DNA of 64,000 bases, from contig JAVEDE010000022.1 in NCBI GenBank assembly GCA_030841105.1, forward strand, positions 1 through 64,000. Direction: 5' to 3'. Source of the DNA: Pyrinomonadaceae bacterium (GTDB lineage Bacteria; Acidobacteriota; Blastocatellia; Pyrinomonadales; Pyrinomonadaceae). Each line of letters begins with the position of its first letter. Within the stretch, counting starts at the first letter, position 1. Shown in pieces: positions 50,171-57,340 of this stretch. A program made the position numbers and the translations under genes. Below the pieces are notes generated by a model. It did no database searches. It was not told where the DNA came from and saw nothing but the letters and a program-made list of their open reading frames with translations.

Positions 50171-51970
50171 TTGACTCGAACGTCAGACATCCATGTACGC
50201 ACGCACGGTCGCGTGGACGCCGCGGGCGAACCGGCGGGCGTGAAGTGGTCTTGGCGGCACGTCGTCGTGCCGGTTGCGCTCTACGTGTTGGTGACGTGGC
50301 TGACGGATGCCTTCTACATGGGCGACACGTCGTTCTACGGCGCGATGGTGGCGAACGTGGCGGGCGGGCGCGTCTATCAACTGTGGGAGGCGACGGGGAA
50401 CTATTCGCTGTGGGAGTTCGGGCATTTGCTGTGGCGGCCTCTGGGCGTCGCGGCCTTTCCCGTGCTTCGTCCGCTCGCGGGCATGTCGGTCGGCTCAGAC
50501 CTCAGCCCCGCCGCGCTCTACGCGATGGTCGTGCTCAACTGGCTCGCCGGGCTGGCGTGCGTCGTGCTGATGCACGCGCTCCTGCGCCGCGTCTGCGAAC
50601 GCGAGTGGATCGTCCACGTCACCACCGCCGCCTTCATCTTCACGCAGGCGTTTTTGAATTACACGCAGACGGGTTGCTCCTACGTGCCGGGGCTGGCCTT
50701 CCTGTTGCTCGGCCTCTACTTACTTCTACGCGATGGCGGCGACGGCAGACGCGTCGAACGTGCGTGGCCGACGGCGACTCTGGCTGGCCTCGCCTTCGCA
50801 CTCGCGGTCGGCCTGTGGGTTCCGTACCTGTGGGCTGTGCCGGCGGCGGTCTGCGCGCCGCTCGTGCTCTACGGCTGGCGGCGACCGGAACTGTGGCGGC
50901 TCTCGATCTACGCCGCGCTCGCGTTCGGGTTGTTGACGGGCGCGCTGTTCATCGCCGTGGCCTTAGGGATCGGGATTCGTTCGGTGGGCGGGTTCAGGGA
51001 ATGGGTCGTGGCGTCGTCGCATCACCTCGTCCAGAACCGCGGGCTGCCGCAGGTGGTCTTCGGTCTCGCGCGCTCGTTCATCAGCATGGGCGGCGATAAC
51101 GTCGTCTTCAAACGTTACCTGTTGCACGACCCGTACAGCCCCGTGTCGCTCGTTGATCTCTTCCGCCTCAGTTTGTGGAAGCTCGCGCTCTTCTACCTGT
51201 TCCTCGCGGCGGTGCTCGTCAACCTGTCGCGCTCGCCTTTTGGGCGCAGGCTGCTCGGCCTGCTCGCGCTCGCGGGGTTGCCCGTGCTCGGCTTCGCGCT
51301 GGCGTGGCAGGGCACGGTGATGGAACGTTACCTGCCGTGGTTTCCGTTCCTCTTCCTCGCGCTCGCCTATTCGCTCGGCGACCGTCGCGCGTTCCGCTTG
51401 GGCAAGGCGATCACTTTGATTTTTATGCTGGCGATGGCCGTCACGAATTTCGCGGCGATGCACCGGAGCGTACTCTACCGACGCGAGGCTGCGGCTACGG
51501 CGCGCGCGAGCGAGTTGCAGACGCTCGTCCGGCCGCAGGACATCGTGCTCGTCGGCAAGGACGAGTTGGAAAACTTCGTCCGCGATTTTCCGTTCAACCC
51601 GGTCAACCATCACAACGGCCTGCGCGTCCACTCGTTCCTGCCGCTCGGCATGCCGCAGTTGACCGAATGGCGCGCGGACGTGGCGCGGAAGTCGTTCGCG
51701 GCGTGGGGAGCGGGCGGCGACGTGTACGTGGCGCGGCGCGTGTTCGCCGCAAGACCGCGCGCCGAGTGGGAGTGGGTCGAGGGCGCAGACCCGCGCGTGC
51801 GTTGGGCTGAGGTCGCGGAGTTTTTCGCCGGACTCGAAACGGGGCGCACGCTCGGCGGCGAGGACGGCTTCGTGCTCGTGCCGCAGACGCCCGCGAACGA
51901 AAAGTTTTTAAGTCAATACAACGCGCCGGGCGTGACCGCCGCGCATGACAGCGCGCCGGTTGTCAGATAA
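50171..51970 (+). CDS. Polytopic membrane protein, probable GT-C glycosyltransferase
   Basis: The 599-residue protein has about eleven membrane spans, and an early loop with FYMGDTSFYGAMV that could play the part of the acidic GT-C loop. The C-terminal 150 residues are soluble and end GVTAAHDSAPVVR. The start is TTG 50171 preceded by GAAGGCGAAG; no better ATG is found before the first span. Its position after a polyprenyl-phosphate sugar synthase and a methyltransferase supports a role as the transferase that uses that donor. No specific family was recognised with confidence. Confidence 0.6.
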   Translation: MTRTSDIHVRTHGRVDAAGEPAGVKWSWRHVVVPVALYVLVTWLTDAFYMGDTSFYGAMVANVAGGRVYQLWEATGNYSLWEFGHLLWRPLGVAAFPVLRPLAGMSVGSDLSPAALYAMVVLNWLAGLACVVLMHALLRRVCEREWIVHVTTAAFIFTQAFLNYTQTGCSYVPGLAFLLLGLYLLLRDGGDGRRVERAWPTATLAGLAFALAVGLWVPYLWAVPAAVCAPLVLYGWRRPELWRLSIYAALAFGLLTGALFIAVALGIGIRSVGGFREWVVASSHHLVQNRGLPQVVFGLARSFISMGGDNVVFKRYLLHDPYSPVSLVDLFRLSLWKLALFYLFLAAVLVNLSRSPFGRRLLGLLALAGLPVLGFALAWQGTVMERYLPWFPFLFLALAYSLGDRRAFRLGKAITLIFMLAMAVTNFAAMHRSVLYRREAAATARASELQTLVRPQDIVLVGKDELENFVRDFPFNPVNHHNGLRVHSFLPLGMPQLTEWRADVARKSFAAWGAGGDVYVARRVFAARPRAEWEWVEGADPRVRWAEVAEFFAGLETGRTLGGEDGFVLVPQTPANEKFLSQYNAPGVTAAHDSAPVVR

Positions 51971-52014
51971 GGTTGAAGAGACGCACGGCCAACCGCGCGT
52001 CCGCAAGTTTTAAA

Positions 52015-52064
52015 GACTACGAATCAAGCGGCGGAGATAGACTACCAATCAAGCGGCGGGAATA
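52015..52064. repeat. Tandem 25-base repeat before the AlgD-like gene
   Basis: Two copies (52015-52039 and 52040-52064) differ at three positions. Each starts GACTAC and includes AATCAAGCGGCGG. The purine-rich end of the second copy lies at the ribosome-site position of the gene at 52068, so the repeat doubles a possible ribosome site. Confidence 0.85.
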
Positions 52065-52067
52065 AAT

Positions 52068-53381
52068 ATGAAACTGAGCGTGTTCGGACTGGGCTATGTG
52101 GGTTGCGTGTCGGCGGCGTGCTTCGCGCGCGAGGGGCACGAGGTGGTGGGCGTTGACGTGAACGCGACGAAGGTGGAGATCATCAACGGCGGGCGCAGCC
52201 CGATTGTCGAGGCGGGCGTCGGCGAGTTGATCGGCGAGATGGTCGCGGCGGGGCGTCTGCGCGCGACGACCGACACGGCCGAGGCGATTCGCAACTCCGA
52301 GGTGTCGCTCGTCTGCGTCGGCACGCCGAGCAACGCGAACGGCAGTCTCGATCTGAAATACGTGCGGCGCGTGTGCGAAGAGATCGGGCGGGAGTTGCGA
52401 ACGAAAGACGCGCGGCACACCGTCGTCATTCGCTCGACGATGCTGCCGGGGACAATCGAGTCAATCGTCGTGCCGACGCTCGAAGAGCATTCGGGCAAGC
52501 GTGCGGGCGCGGATTTCGGCGTCTGCATCAACCCGGAGTTTTTGCGCGAGGGCACGTCGCTCAAAGATTTTTACGCGCCGCCGTTCACGCTCGTCGGCGC
52601 AGACGAGGAGGAAGTGGCAGCGGTCGTGCGCGAACTTTACGCGCGGCTCGACGCGCCGCTCCACGTCATCGGTGTACGCGCCGCCGAGATGGTCAAGTAC
52701 ACCTGCAACTGTTTCCACGCGCTCAAGGTGAGCTTCGCCAACGAGGTCGGGAACATCTGCAAGGAACTCGACATTGACAGCCACGAGGTGATGCGCGTCT
52801 TCTGCGAAGACACGAAGTTGAATTTGTCGCCCTACTACCTGAAACCCGGCTTCGCCTTCGGCGGTTCGTGCCTGCCGAAAGACCTGCGCGCGATCACTTA
52901 CAAGGCGAAAGAGTTGGACGTGGACGTGCCCGTGTTGGCGTCTGTGCTTCAAAGCAACCGGCGACAGATCGAGCACGCGTTGGAGATGGTTTTGGCGACG
53001 GGCAAAAAGCGCATCGGCGTGCTCGGCTTCTCGTTCAAGGCGGGGACGGACGATTTGCGCGAGTCGCCGATGGTGACGCTCATCGAGTCGCTCATCGGGA
53101 AGGGAATGCAACTCGCCATCTACGACCGCGACGTGTCGCTCGCGCGCCTCTTCGGCGCGAACAAGGAATACATCGAGCGCGAGATACCGCACATCTCGCA
53201 ACTCATGCGCGACGAGATCGGCGAAGTGCTGGAAGCCTCCGACGTGCTCATCATCGGCAACAAGGCGGAAGAGTTTCGCGAGATCGAAACGCGTTTGCGC
53301 GAGGGGCAGACGGTGATCGATCTCGTCCGCCTGTTTGAACACCGCGTCAGCGAAGGCTCGTATCAGGGCATCTGCTGGTAG
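52068..53381 (+). CDS. algD: GDP-mannose/UDP-glucose 6-dehydrogenase, AlgD-like
   Basis: The 437-residue protein starts KLSVFGLGYVGCVSAACFA, the NAD-binding Rossmann motif. The catalytic cysteine is Cys268 in FGGSCLPKDL, at the same position as in AlgD of Pseudomonas (436 residues), which favours GDP-mannose as substrate over UDP-glucose. FLREGTSLKDF and VKYTCNCFHALKVSFANE are typical of the family. The product would be a GDP-mannuronate or UDP-glucuronate donor, giving acidic polysaccharide that suits the heparinase-like lyase at 40709. A large hairpin follows 14 bases after the stop. Confidence 0.85.
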   Translation: MKLSVFGLGYVGCVSAACFAREGHEVVGVDVNATKVEIINGGRSPIVEAGVGELIGEMVAAGRLRATTDTAEAIRNSEVSLVCVGTPSNANGSLDLKYVRRVCEEIGRELRTKDARHTVVIRSTMLPGTIESIVVPTLEEHSGKRAGADFGVCINPEFLREGTSLKDFYAPPFTLVGADEEEVAAVVRELYARLDAPLHVIGVRAAEMVKYTCNCFHALKVSFANEVGNICKELDIDSHEVMRVFCEDTKLNLSPYYLKPGFAFGGSCLPKDLRAITYKAKELDVDVPVLASVLQSNRRQIEHALEMVLATGKKRIGVLGFSFKAGTDDLRESPMVTLIESLIGKGMQLAIYDRDVSLARLFGANKEYIEREIPHISQLMRDEIGEVLEASDVLIIGNKAEEFREIETRLREGQTVIDLVRLFEHRVSEGSYQGICW

Positions 53382-53394
53382 CCGTAGAAGACAA

Positions 53395-53470
53395 GTGAAT
53401 CGTGGATCGTAAATCGTGAATAGTAGAAAACCCGCTTTCCTCCATTCACGATTTACGATCCACGATTCAC
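53395..53470. repeat. Intergenic hairpin E with 7-base periodic arms
   Basis: Left arm 53395-53421 and right arm 53444-53470 are perfect 27-base reverse complements around a 22-base loop. The arms consist of 7-base words such as TCGTGAA, TCGTGGA and TCGTAAA, close to those of hairpin B. GGCCTTTTCTT follows, so some terminator activity is conceivable. Confidence 0.9.
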
Positions 53471-53497
53471 GGCCTTTTCTTCGTCGTTTCTAAGAGC

Positions 53498-54175
53498 ATG
53501 AATCAAATTGCGACCGGCTCTACTCCCGCGCAACCTAAACCGGGGAAGAGTCGTGCGCGGCGTGTGGCGCGTGTGGTGGTTGCGCTCGCCGTCGCGTGGC
53601 CTGCGGTCGCATGGGTTGCGGCGCGCGCGCTCGTCGTGCGGGACGAGTCGCCGCGCGCCGACGTGATCTTCGTGTTGAGCGGCGCGAGCGAGTACGTCGA
53701 GCGCACGCGTTACGCGGCCGAATTGTTGGCGCGGGGCGTCGCGCCGAAGATCGTGTTGACGAACGACAATTTGCGCGGCGGGTGGAACAGCGAACAGCAG
53801 CGCAACCCTTATTTCGTCGAGCGCGCAGCGGAAGAGTTGCGACGCGCGGGCGTGCCCGGCGCGCAGATCGAAGCGTTGCCTGAGCCGGTGGCGAGCACTT
53901 ATGATGAGGCCGTCAGGCTGCGCGCTTACGCGTCGGAGCGCGGCATCAAGTCGGTCGTCGTCGTCACCTCGGCTTATCATTCGCGCCGCGCGGCGTGGAC
54001 GATGCGACGCGTGCTCGGCGGGAGCGGCGTGCGCGTCCAGAGCGCACCGGTCGCGGCGGCTGGCGCGCACCGGCAGACGCCCGGCGCGTTCAGTTGGTGG
54101 CTCTCCGCGCGCGGGTGGCGGAGCGTCGCGCCGGAGTATCCCAAACTCGTCTATTACTGGCTTCGCTACGGTTGA
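53498..54175 (+). CDS. DUF218 (YdcF/SanA-like) membrane-anchored protein
   Basis: The 225-residue protein has one N-terminal span (about 24-45) after a basic stretch, then the DUF218 core: ADVIFVLSGASEYVERTRYAAEL, IVLTNDN, STYDEAVRLRAYA and VVVTSAYHSRRA. The family is linked to envelope integrity and to ElyC/SanA-type roles in peptidoglycan or polysaccharide metabolism, without a firm reaction. It sits between the AlgD-like gene and the secreted propeller-like protein, separated from the former by hairpin E. Periplasmic location inferred from the span. Confidence 0.8.
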   Translation: MNQIATGSTPAQPKPGKSRARRVARVVVALAVAWPAVAWVAARALVVRDESPRADVIFVLSGASEYVERTRYAAELLARGVAPKIVLTNDNLRGGWNSEQQRNPYFVERAAEELRRAGVPGAQIEALPEPVASTYDEAVRLRAYASERGIKSVVVVTSAYHSRRAAWTMRRVLGGSGVRVQSAPVAAAGAHRQTPGAFSWWLSARGWRSVAPEYPKLVYYWLRYG

Positions 54176-54194
54176 GCGCGAGAGGGCGGGCGAC

Positions 54195-55571
54195 ATGGAG
54201 ACGCGGAAGATAATTCGAGACATGCGGAGCACGGCGCTCTCGAAGTGCGTCCTCGTCCTGTTCGGCGCGCTGTCGCTGCACGCGCTGGCAGGGCGCGCGG
54301 GGACGACACAGGTGCGTCCACCGGGGGGCGCGTCAATCAAAACGGATCGCGCGCGCCACCCGCCGCTCGGCGTGCCCAAGCTGCCGCGCGCCGGGGGCAA
54401 GTTCAACGACCCGGTTTTCGGGACGGAGATCATGCGCGTGACCGACGCGTTGACCGTCCCGAAGGGCGCGGGCACGAACTACAGCTACTGGGCGAGTTTC
54501 AATTCCGACAACACGTTGTTGCTCGTCATGGAGACGGGCGTGCAGCAGGGCGCGAGCATCTACCGATTCGACCCCGCCACCTTCACGCTCGGCGCGCGTC
54601 TGCCGCCCGTGCCCTACTCGCCGCCCGGCAACGTCCCTATCCGCCTCGACGACGCCTGCTGGTCGTCTGTCGATCCAGACATCCTCTACGTGCATCAAGA
54701 CCTCGGCACGAAGATTTACAAGTACAAAGTCTCGCGGCAGAGTTTCGCGCTCGTCGGCGACGTGGCGCGCGTGCTGCCGCGCGGGCAGAACATCCAGCAG
54801 ATGGGGATGGCGACCGACAACGACACCTTCTCTTTCACCAAACGCGGCGGCGCGCCCGCGTACAAGCAACTCGGCTACGCCGTCTACCGCGCGTCCACGA
54901 ACACCGTCCGCTTCCAGCACTCCGAAGTGATCAACGAGGTGCGCATAGACAAGTCCGGGCGTTACCTCTACGTGAACACCAACGAGACGGGGCCGGGCAA
55001 GTTCGAGGGGCGCGTCGTTGACACGGAGACGGGGGCGTTGACGAATTTGACGGACGACGCGCCCGACCACGCGCCCTCGCATTACGACGTAGGGACGGGC
55101 ACGGTGGTCGGCAACGGCAACTATCTCGTCGGCATCTCCGCGCGCAGCCTCTCGACGCCGCACAAGTTCGCGAAAATTTTCGACCTCTCGCCGGAGAAGA
55201 ACTACGGCGGCTTCCATCTCTCGATGCTGGCCGACAACGAGGGGTGGGTGCTCGTCAGTTTCTACACCGAGCACCCGAACGGCGTGATGCAGGGCGAGGT
55301 GGTACAGGTGGCGACGGACGGGACGGGGCGCGTGCGTCGCCTCTTTCATCATCAGGCCACGGGGACGGGTTACTACGACAGCCCACGCGCGAACATCTCG
55401 CGCGACGGCCGGTTCGTCGCGTTCAGTTCCAACTGGGGCGTGCAGAGCGACCGCCACGACATGTTCGTCGCGCGCATCGAATCCGCCCCGGCCGCCAACA
55501 CGAAGCCCACCGTCCCCACGCCGTCGCCCGCGTCGAGGCCGAGACGGGCGACGGCGCGCGGTGGCGAATAG
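54195..55571 (+). CDS. Secreted beta-propeller-like protein (first paralogue)
   Basis: From ATG 54195 the protein is 458 residues; ATG 54222 is an alternative nearer the signal peptide core (CVLVLFGALSLHALAGRAG). The mature part has repeated strands like the TolB/WD40 propeller family: FGTEIMRVTDAL, NSDNTLLLVME, DPDILYVHQD, RIDKSGRYLYVN, DDAPDHAPSHYDVGTG and ISRDGRFVAFSSNWG. The C-terminus is a Pro/Thr/Arg-rich tail with no sorting signal. The protein at 57341 shares the same domain throughout but adds more. A strong terminator at 55614 ends the transcript. Probably a surface or periplasmic protein; ligand unknown. Confidence 0.75.
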   Translation: METRKIIRDMRSTALSKCVLVLFGALSLHALAGRAGTTQVRPPGGASIKTDRARHPPLGVPKLPRAGGKFNDPVFGTEIMRVTDALTVPKGAGTNYSYWASFNSDNTLLLVMETGVQQGASIYRFDPATFTLGARLPPVPYSPPGNVPIRLDDACWSSVDPDILYVHQDLGTKIYKYKVSRQSFALVGDVARVLPRGQNIQQMGMATDNDTFSFTKRGGAPAYKQLGYAVYRASTNTVRFQHSEVINEVRIDKSGRYLYVNTNETGPGKFEGRVVDTETGALTNLTDDAPDHAPSHYDVGTGTVVGNGNYLVGISARSLSTPHKFAKIFDLSPEKNYGGFHLSMLADNEGWVLVSFYTEHPNGVMQGEVVQVATDGTGRVRRLFHHQATGTGYYDSPRANISRDGRFVAFSSNWGVQSDRHDMFVARIESAPAANTKPTVPTPSPASRPRRATARGGE

Positions 55572-55613
55572 GACATCGGGTTAAGCGGCGATTAGGTTGA
55601 TCAGGTGAAAAGT

Positions 55614-55652
55614 AAAACGCTCGCGGGCAGCGATGCTCCGCGAGCGTTTTTT
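55614..55652. terminator. Bidirectional rho-independent terminator between convergent genes
   Basis: AAAACGCTCGCGG (55614-55626) pairs perfectly with CCGCGAGCGTTTT (55638-55650) around an 11-base loop; TT follows on + and a T-rich run follows on the minus strand. It separates the propeller-like gene (+) from the PEP-CTERM gene (minus). Confidence 0.9.
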
Positions 55653-55664
55653 GATCCACGCGAA

Positions 55665-55731
55665 AATTTGAGAAGGGATAATTTGAGAAAGGAAGAGGCG
55701 CGCCGCCTTAAAGGAAGAGGCGTGCCGCCTT
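55665..55731. repeat. Two adjacent tandem duplications
   Basis: A 15-base unit starting AATTTGAGAA is repeated at 55665-55679 and 55680-55694, and overlapping its end a 22-base unit AAAGGAAGAGGCG... is repeated at 55688-55709 and 55710-55731 with one difference. Both lie just past the stop codon of the PEP-CTERM gene. Confidence 0.85.
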
Positions 55732-55736
55732 AGTCG

Positions 55737-56447
55737 TCAGGCCGCGCCGGTGTTCGCGTCGCGCCGGGAGTCTCTGCGCCGACGCCGCATGCGCTCGGCC
55801 ACGCCCGCCAGTCCCGTGCCGAGCAGCAGGAGCGTGGCCGGTTCGGGCACGGTGGCGGCGGAGGGTTGGAAGTTGTAGCTGATGTTGGTGAGGCCGTAAC
55901 CGATGTTCCCGTTGAGATTCATGAGCGCGAACGTGAGCGTCGCGATCCCTTGCCCGCTCAGAGTCATGCTGAATACGGGCGCGGCAAACGGGGGGACGGA
56001 GCCTTGTAGGATGCCGCTGAAGGTGAAGGCGGAAGTCAGGGTTAACGTGTCGGGGGCGCCGAAAGGGATGACGACGGGTTCGACTACAAAGTCGAAACTG
56101 CTGCCGTTGTACCAGACGTTCGTGTAAGTCGTGCCGTTGTACGTCGCGGTGTTGGTGAAGACGGTCGTGAAGCGCGTGATGTGGGAACTCGTCCCGAACG
56201 TTTGACCGGGCGCGCACGGCAGGCAACTCATGGCAGACCCGCTGTTCCCTAATTTCTCATCAGACCCGCCAGCGGAAATACCCGCCCCGGAGAAATTGAA
56301 GCTGTAACCCGGAAAAGCGTTGAGGACGGGGTTTCGATGAGACAGAGTGCCGCTCGTGATAACGACGTGCTCGGCGCGCGCTTCGGAAGCGAGGAAAAGA
56401 GCGGTGAACAGCAGTAGGAGGGGCAGCGCGCGGGCTGGATTTCGCAT
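55737..56447 (-). CDS. PEP-CTERM sorting domain protein
   Basis: The start is the ATG at 56447 (minus strand), seven bases after GGAAG; in-frame codons further upstream are not supported. The 236-residue protein has a signal peptide (RNPARALPLLLLFTALFLAS), a beta-rich middle with several Asn-Gly-Thr stretches and two Cys in CLPCAPG, and a C-terminal sorting signal: VPEP at 200-203, a hydrophobic span (TLLLLGTGLAGVA) and an Arg cluster. A tail of 11 residues follows the Arg cluster, longer than usual. It is the likely substrate of the exosortase at 60062. It is cut after the PEP motif in the known system. Function of the mature protein unknown. Confidence 0.88.
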   Translation of the reverse strand: MRNPARALPLLLLFTALFLASEARAEHVVITSGTLSHRNPVLNAFPGYSFNFSGAGISAGGSDEKLGNSGSAMSCLPCAPGQTFGTSSHITRFTTVFTNTATYNGTTYTNVWYNGSSFDFVVEPVVIPFGAPDTLTLTSAFTFSGILQGSVPPFAAPVFSMTLSGQGIATLTFALMNLNGNIGYGLTNISYNFQPSAATVPEPATLLLLGTGLAGVAERMRRRRRDSRRDANTGAA

Positions 56448-56660
56448 GATGTGGTCTTCCTTGTAGTTTGGCGGAGCGGGTGGCCGCAGTCTTTCGACCG
56501 CGAACTGGCTGGCGTTGATCAGCTTGTCCCAAACCAGCCGGCACGTCAAGTTTAAAGTTCTAATCGGCACAATTTTCCTCTGAAAGTGCGCCGCTTAGTT
56601 CAATCCTCTCTAGAATTTCGTGGCTCGCGAGGGGGGCGTGGGCGGCGGCGATAAAAGTCG

Positions 56661-56689
56661 TTGACAAGCATTGATAAATTCTGTTTAAT
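56661..56689 (+). promoter_or_regulatory. Sigma-70-like promoter of the riboswitch leader
   Basis: A perfect TTGACA at 56661-56666 is followed after 17 bases by TTTAAT at 56684-56689 (five of six to consensus), in an AT-rich island. Transcription would start near 56696 and run into the two c-di-GMP aptamers and the gene at 57341. Confidence 0.7.
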
Positions 56690-56756
56690 GAATTGTCTGT
56701 TGTGCGCGTCCGTCAGCGACGAGTGCGACATTGTTCTTTCAGGTAGAGATTGCACA

Positions 56757-56876
56757 CGATAATGGCAAACTTGTCGCGAGGCGAGGGCGCAAAGCCGTGA
56801 GTCTCTCCGGCGCGAAGCAGGGCGTTGAATTTCGACGCGGGCGCGCAGTTGAGATTGTCTGGTTGCCGAAGGCGAT
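56757..56876 (+). promoter_or_regulatory. c-di-GMP-I (GEMM-I) riboswitch aptamer 1
   Basis: Conserved parts occur in order: GGCAAAC (56764-56770), a six-base stem capped by the GNRA tetraloop GCGA, GCAAAGCC (56789-56796), a longer variable arm closed by GTCTC/GAGAT with an inner hairpin GCGTTGA-TCGACGC, and the 3' motif GGTTGCCGAAG (56861-56871). This is the layout of GEMM-I, which binds cyclic di-GMP. It lies about 60 bases into the transcript from the promoter at 56661. No terminator with U-run was seen right after it. Confidence 0.88.
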
Positions 56877-57233
56877 CCGAAGAAAGCCGTGACTTCGTGT
56901 TTCTTTGTGAACCAGACCGCCCCGGCGGTTCACACGCTTCGGCGGAACTTGTTTCTTCACAGCTCTCCGCCGCCGGAGGCTCAAGTTCTCCCGCCAAAGG
57001 TTCGAGGTCGCGGCGGAATTATCCGCGTGCAGTTCTTGTCGTTTTATAATTCCTTTTCTTCCGTCCGCTAATTCTTCAGCTTCAGACGTTCGCGTCAAAT
57101 CACGCTTTTATCTTCCGAGTTCGAGCAGGCGAGTTTGAGTCGCTTCAGACTTGAACGGCTGCGACTGCCTCCGGCTAGTCGTGTCGCCGCCGTCATCGCA
57201 GTCGCCTGCCTCCTCTCCCGTCAAGCACAGCAA

Positions 57234-57334
57234 TCACCGAATTAAAGGCACCCCCGTAGTGATGCGGGTTCGCAAAGCCAGGAGTCTCGTCAAGGTCTGC
57301 AAGGCCGCGAGATTGTCCGGTTGCCGAAGTGAGG
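57234..57334 (+). promoter_or_regulatory. c-di-GMP-I (GEMM-I) riboswitch aptamer 2, next to the ribosome site
   Basis: GGCA (57247-57250), a stem CCCGTA/TGCGGG with GNRA loop GTGA, CGCAAAGCC (57271-57279), an arm closed by GTCTCG/CGAGAT, and GGTTGCCGAAG (57319-57329) follow the GEMM-I order. The usual GGCAAAC is GGCACCC here, so the first joining part is less conserved than in aptamer 1. TCAC (57234-57237) could pair with GTGA (57329-57332), and that strand runs into GAGG (57331-57334), the ribosome site of the gene at 57341. Translation control is therefore likely. Confidence 0.75.
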
Positions 57335-57340
57335 CTCAAG

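Noticed and set aside
56448-56570. Upstream extension of the PEP-CTERM gene and its GAAA-capped hairpin as another riboswitch
   Set aside because: The signal peptide and ribosome site fix the start at 56447. The leader hairpin has a GAAA loop, but GCAAAGCC and the 3' GEMM motif are absent.
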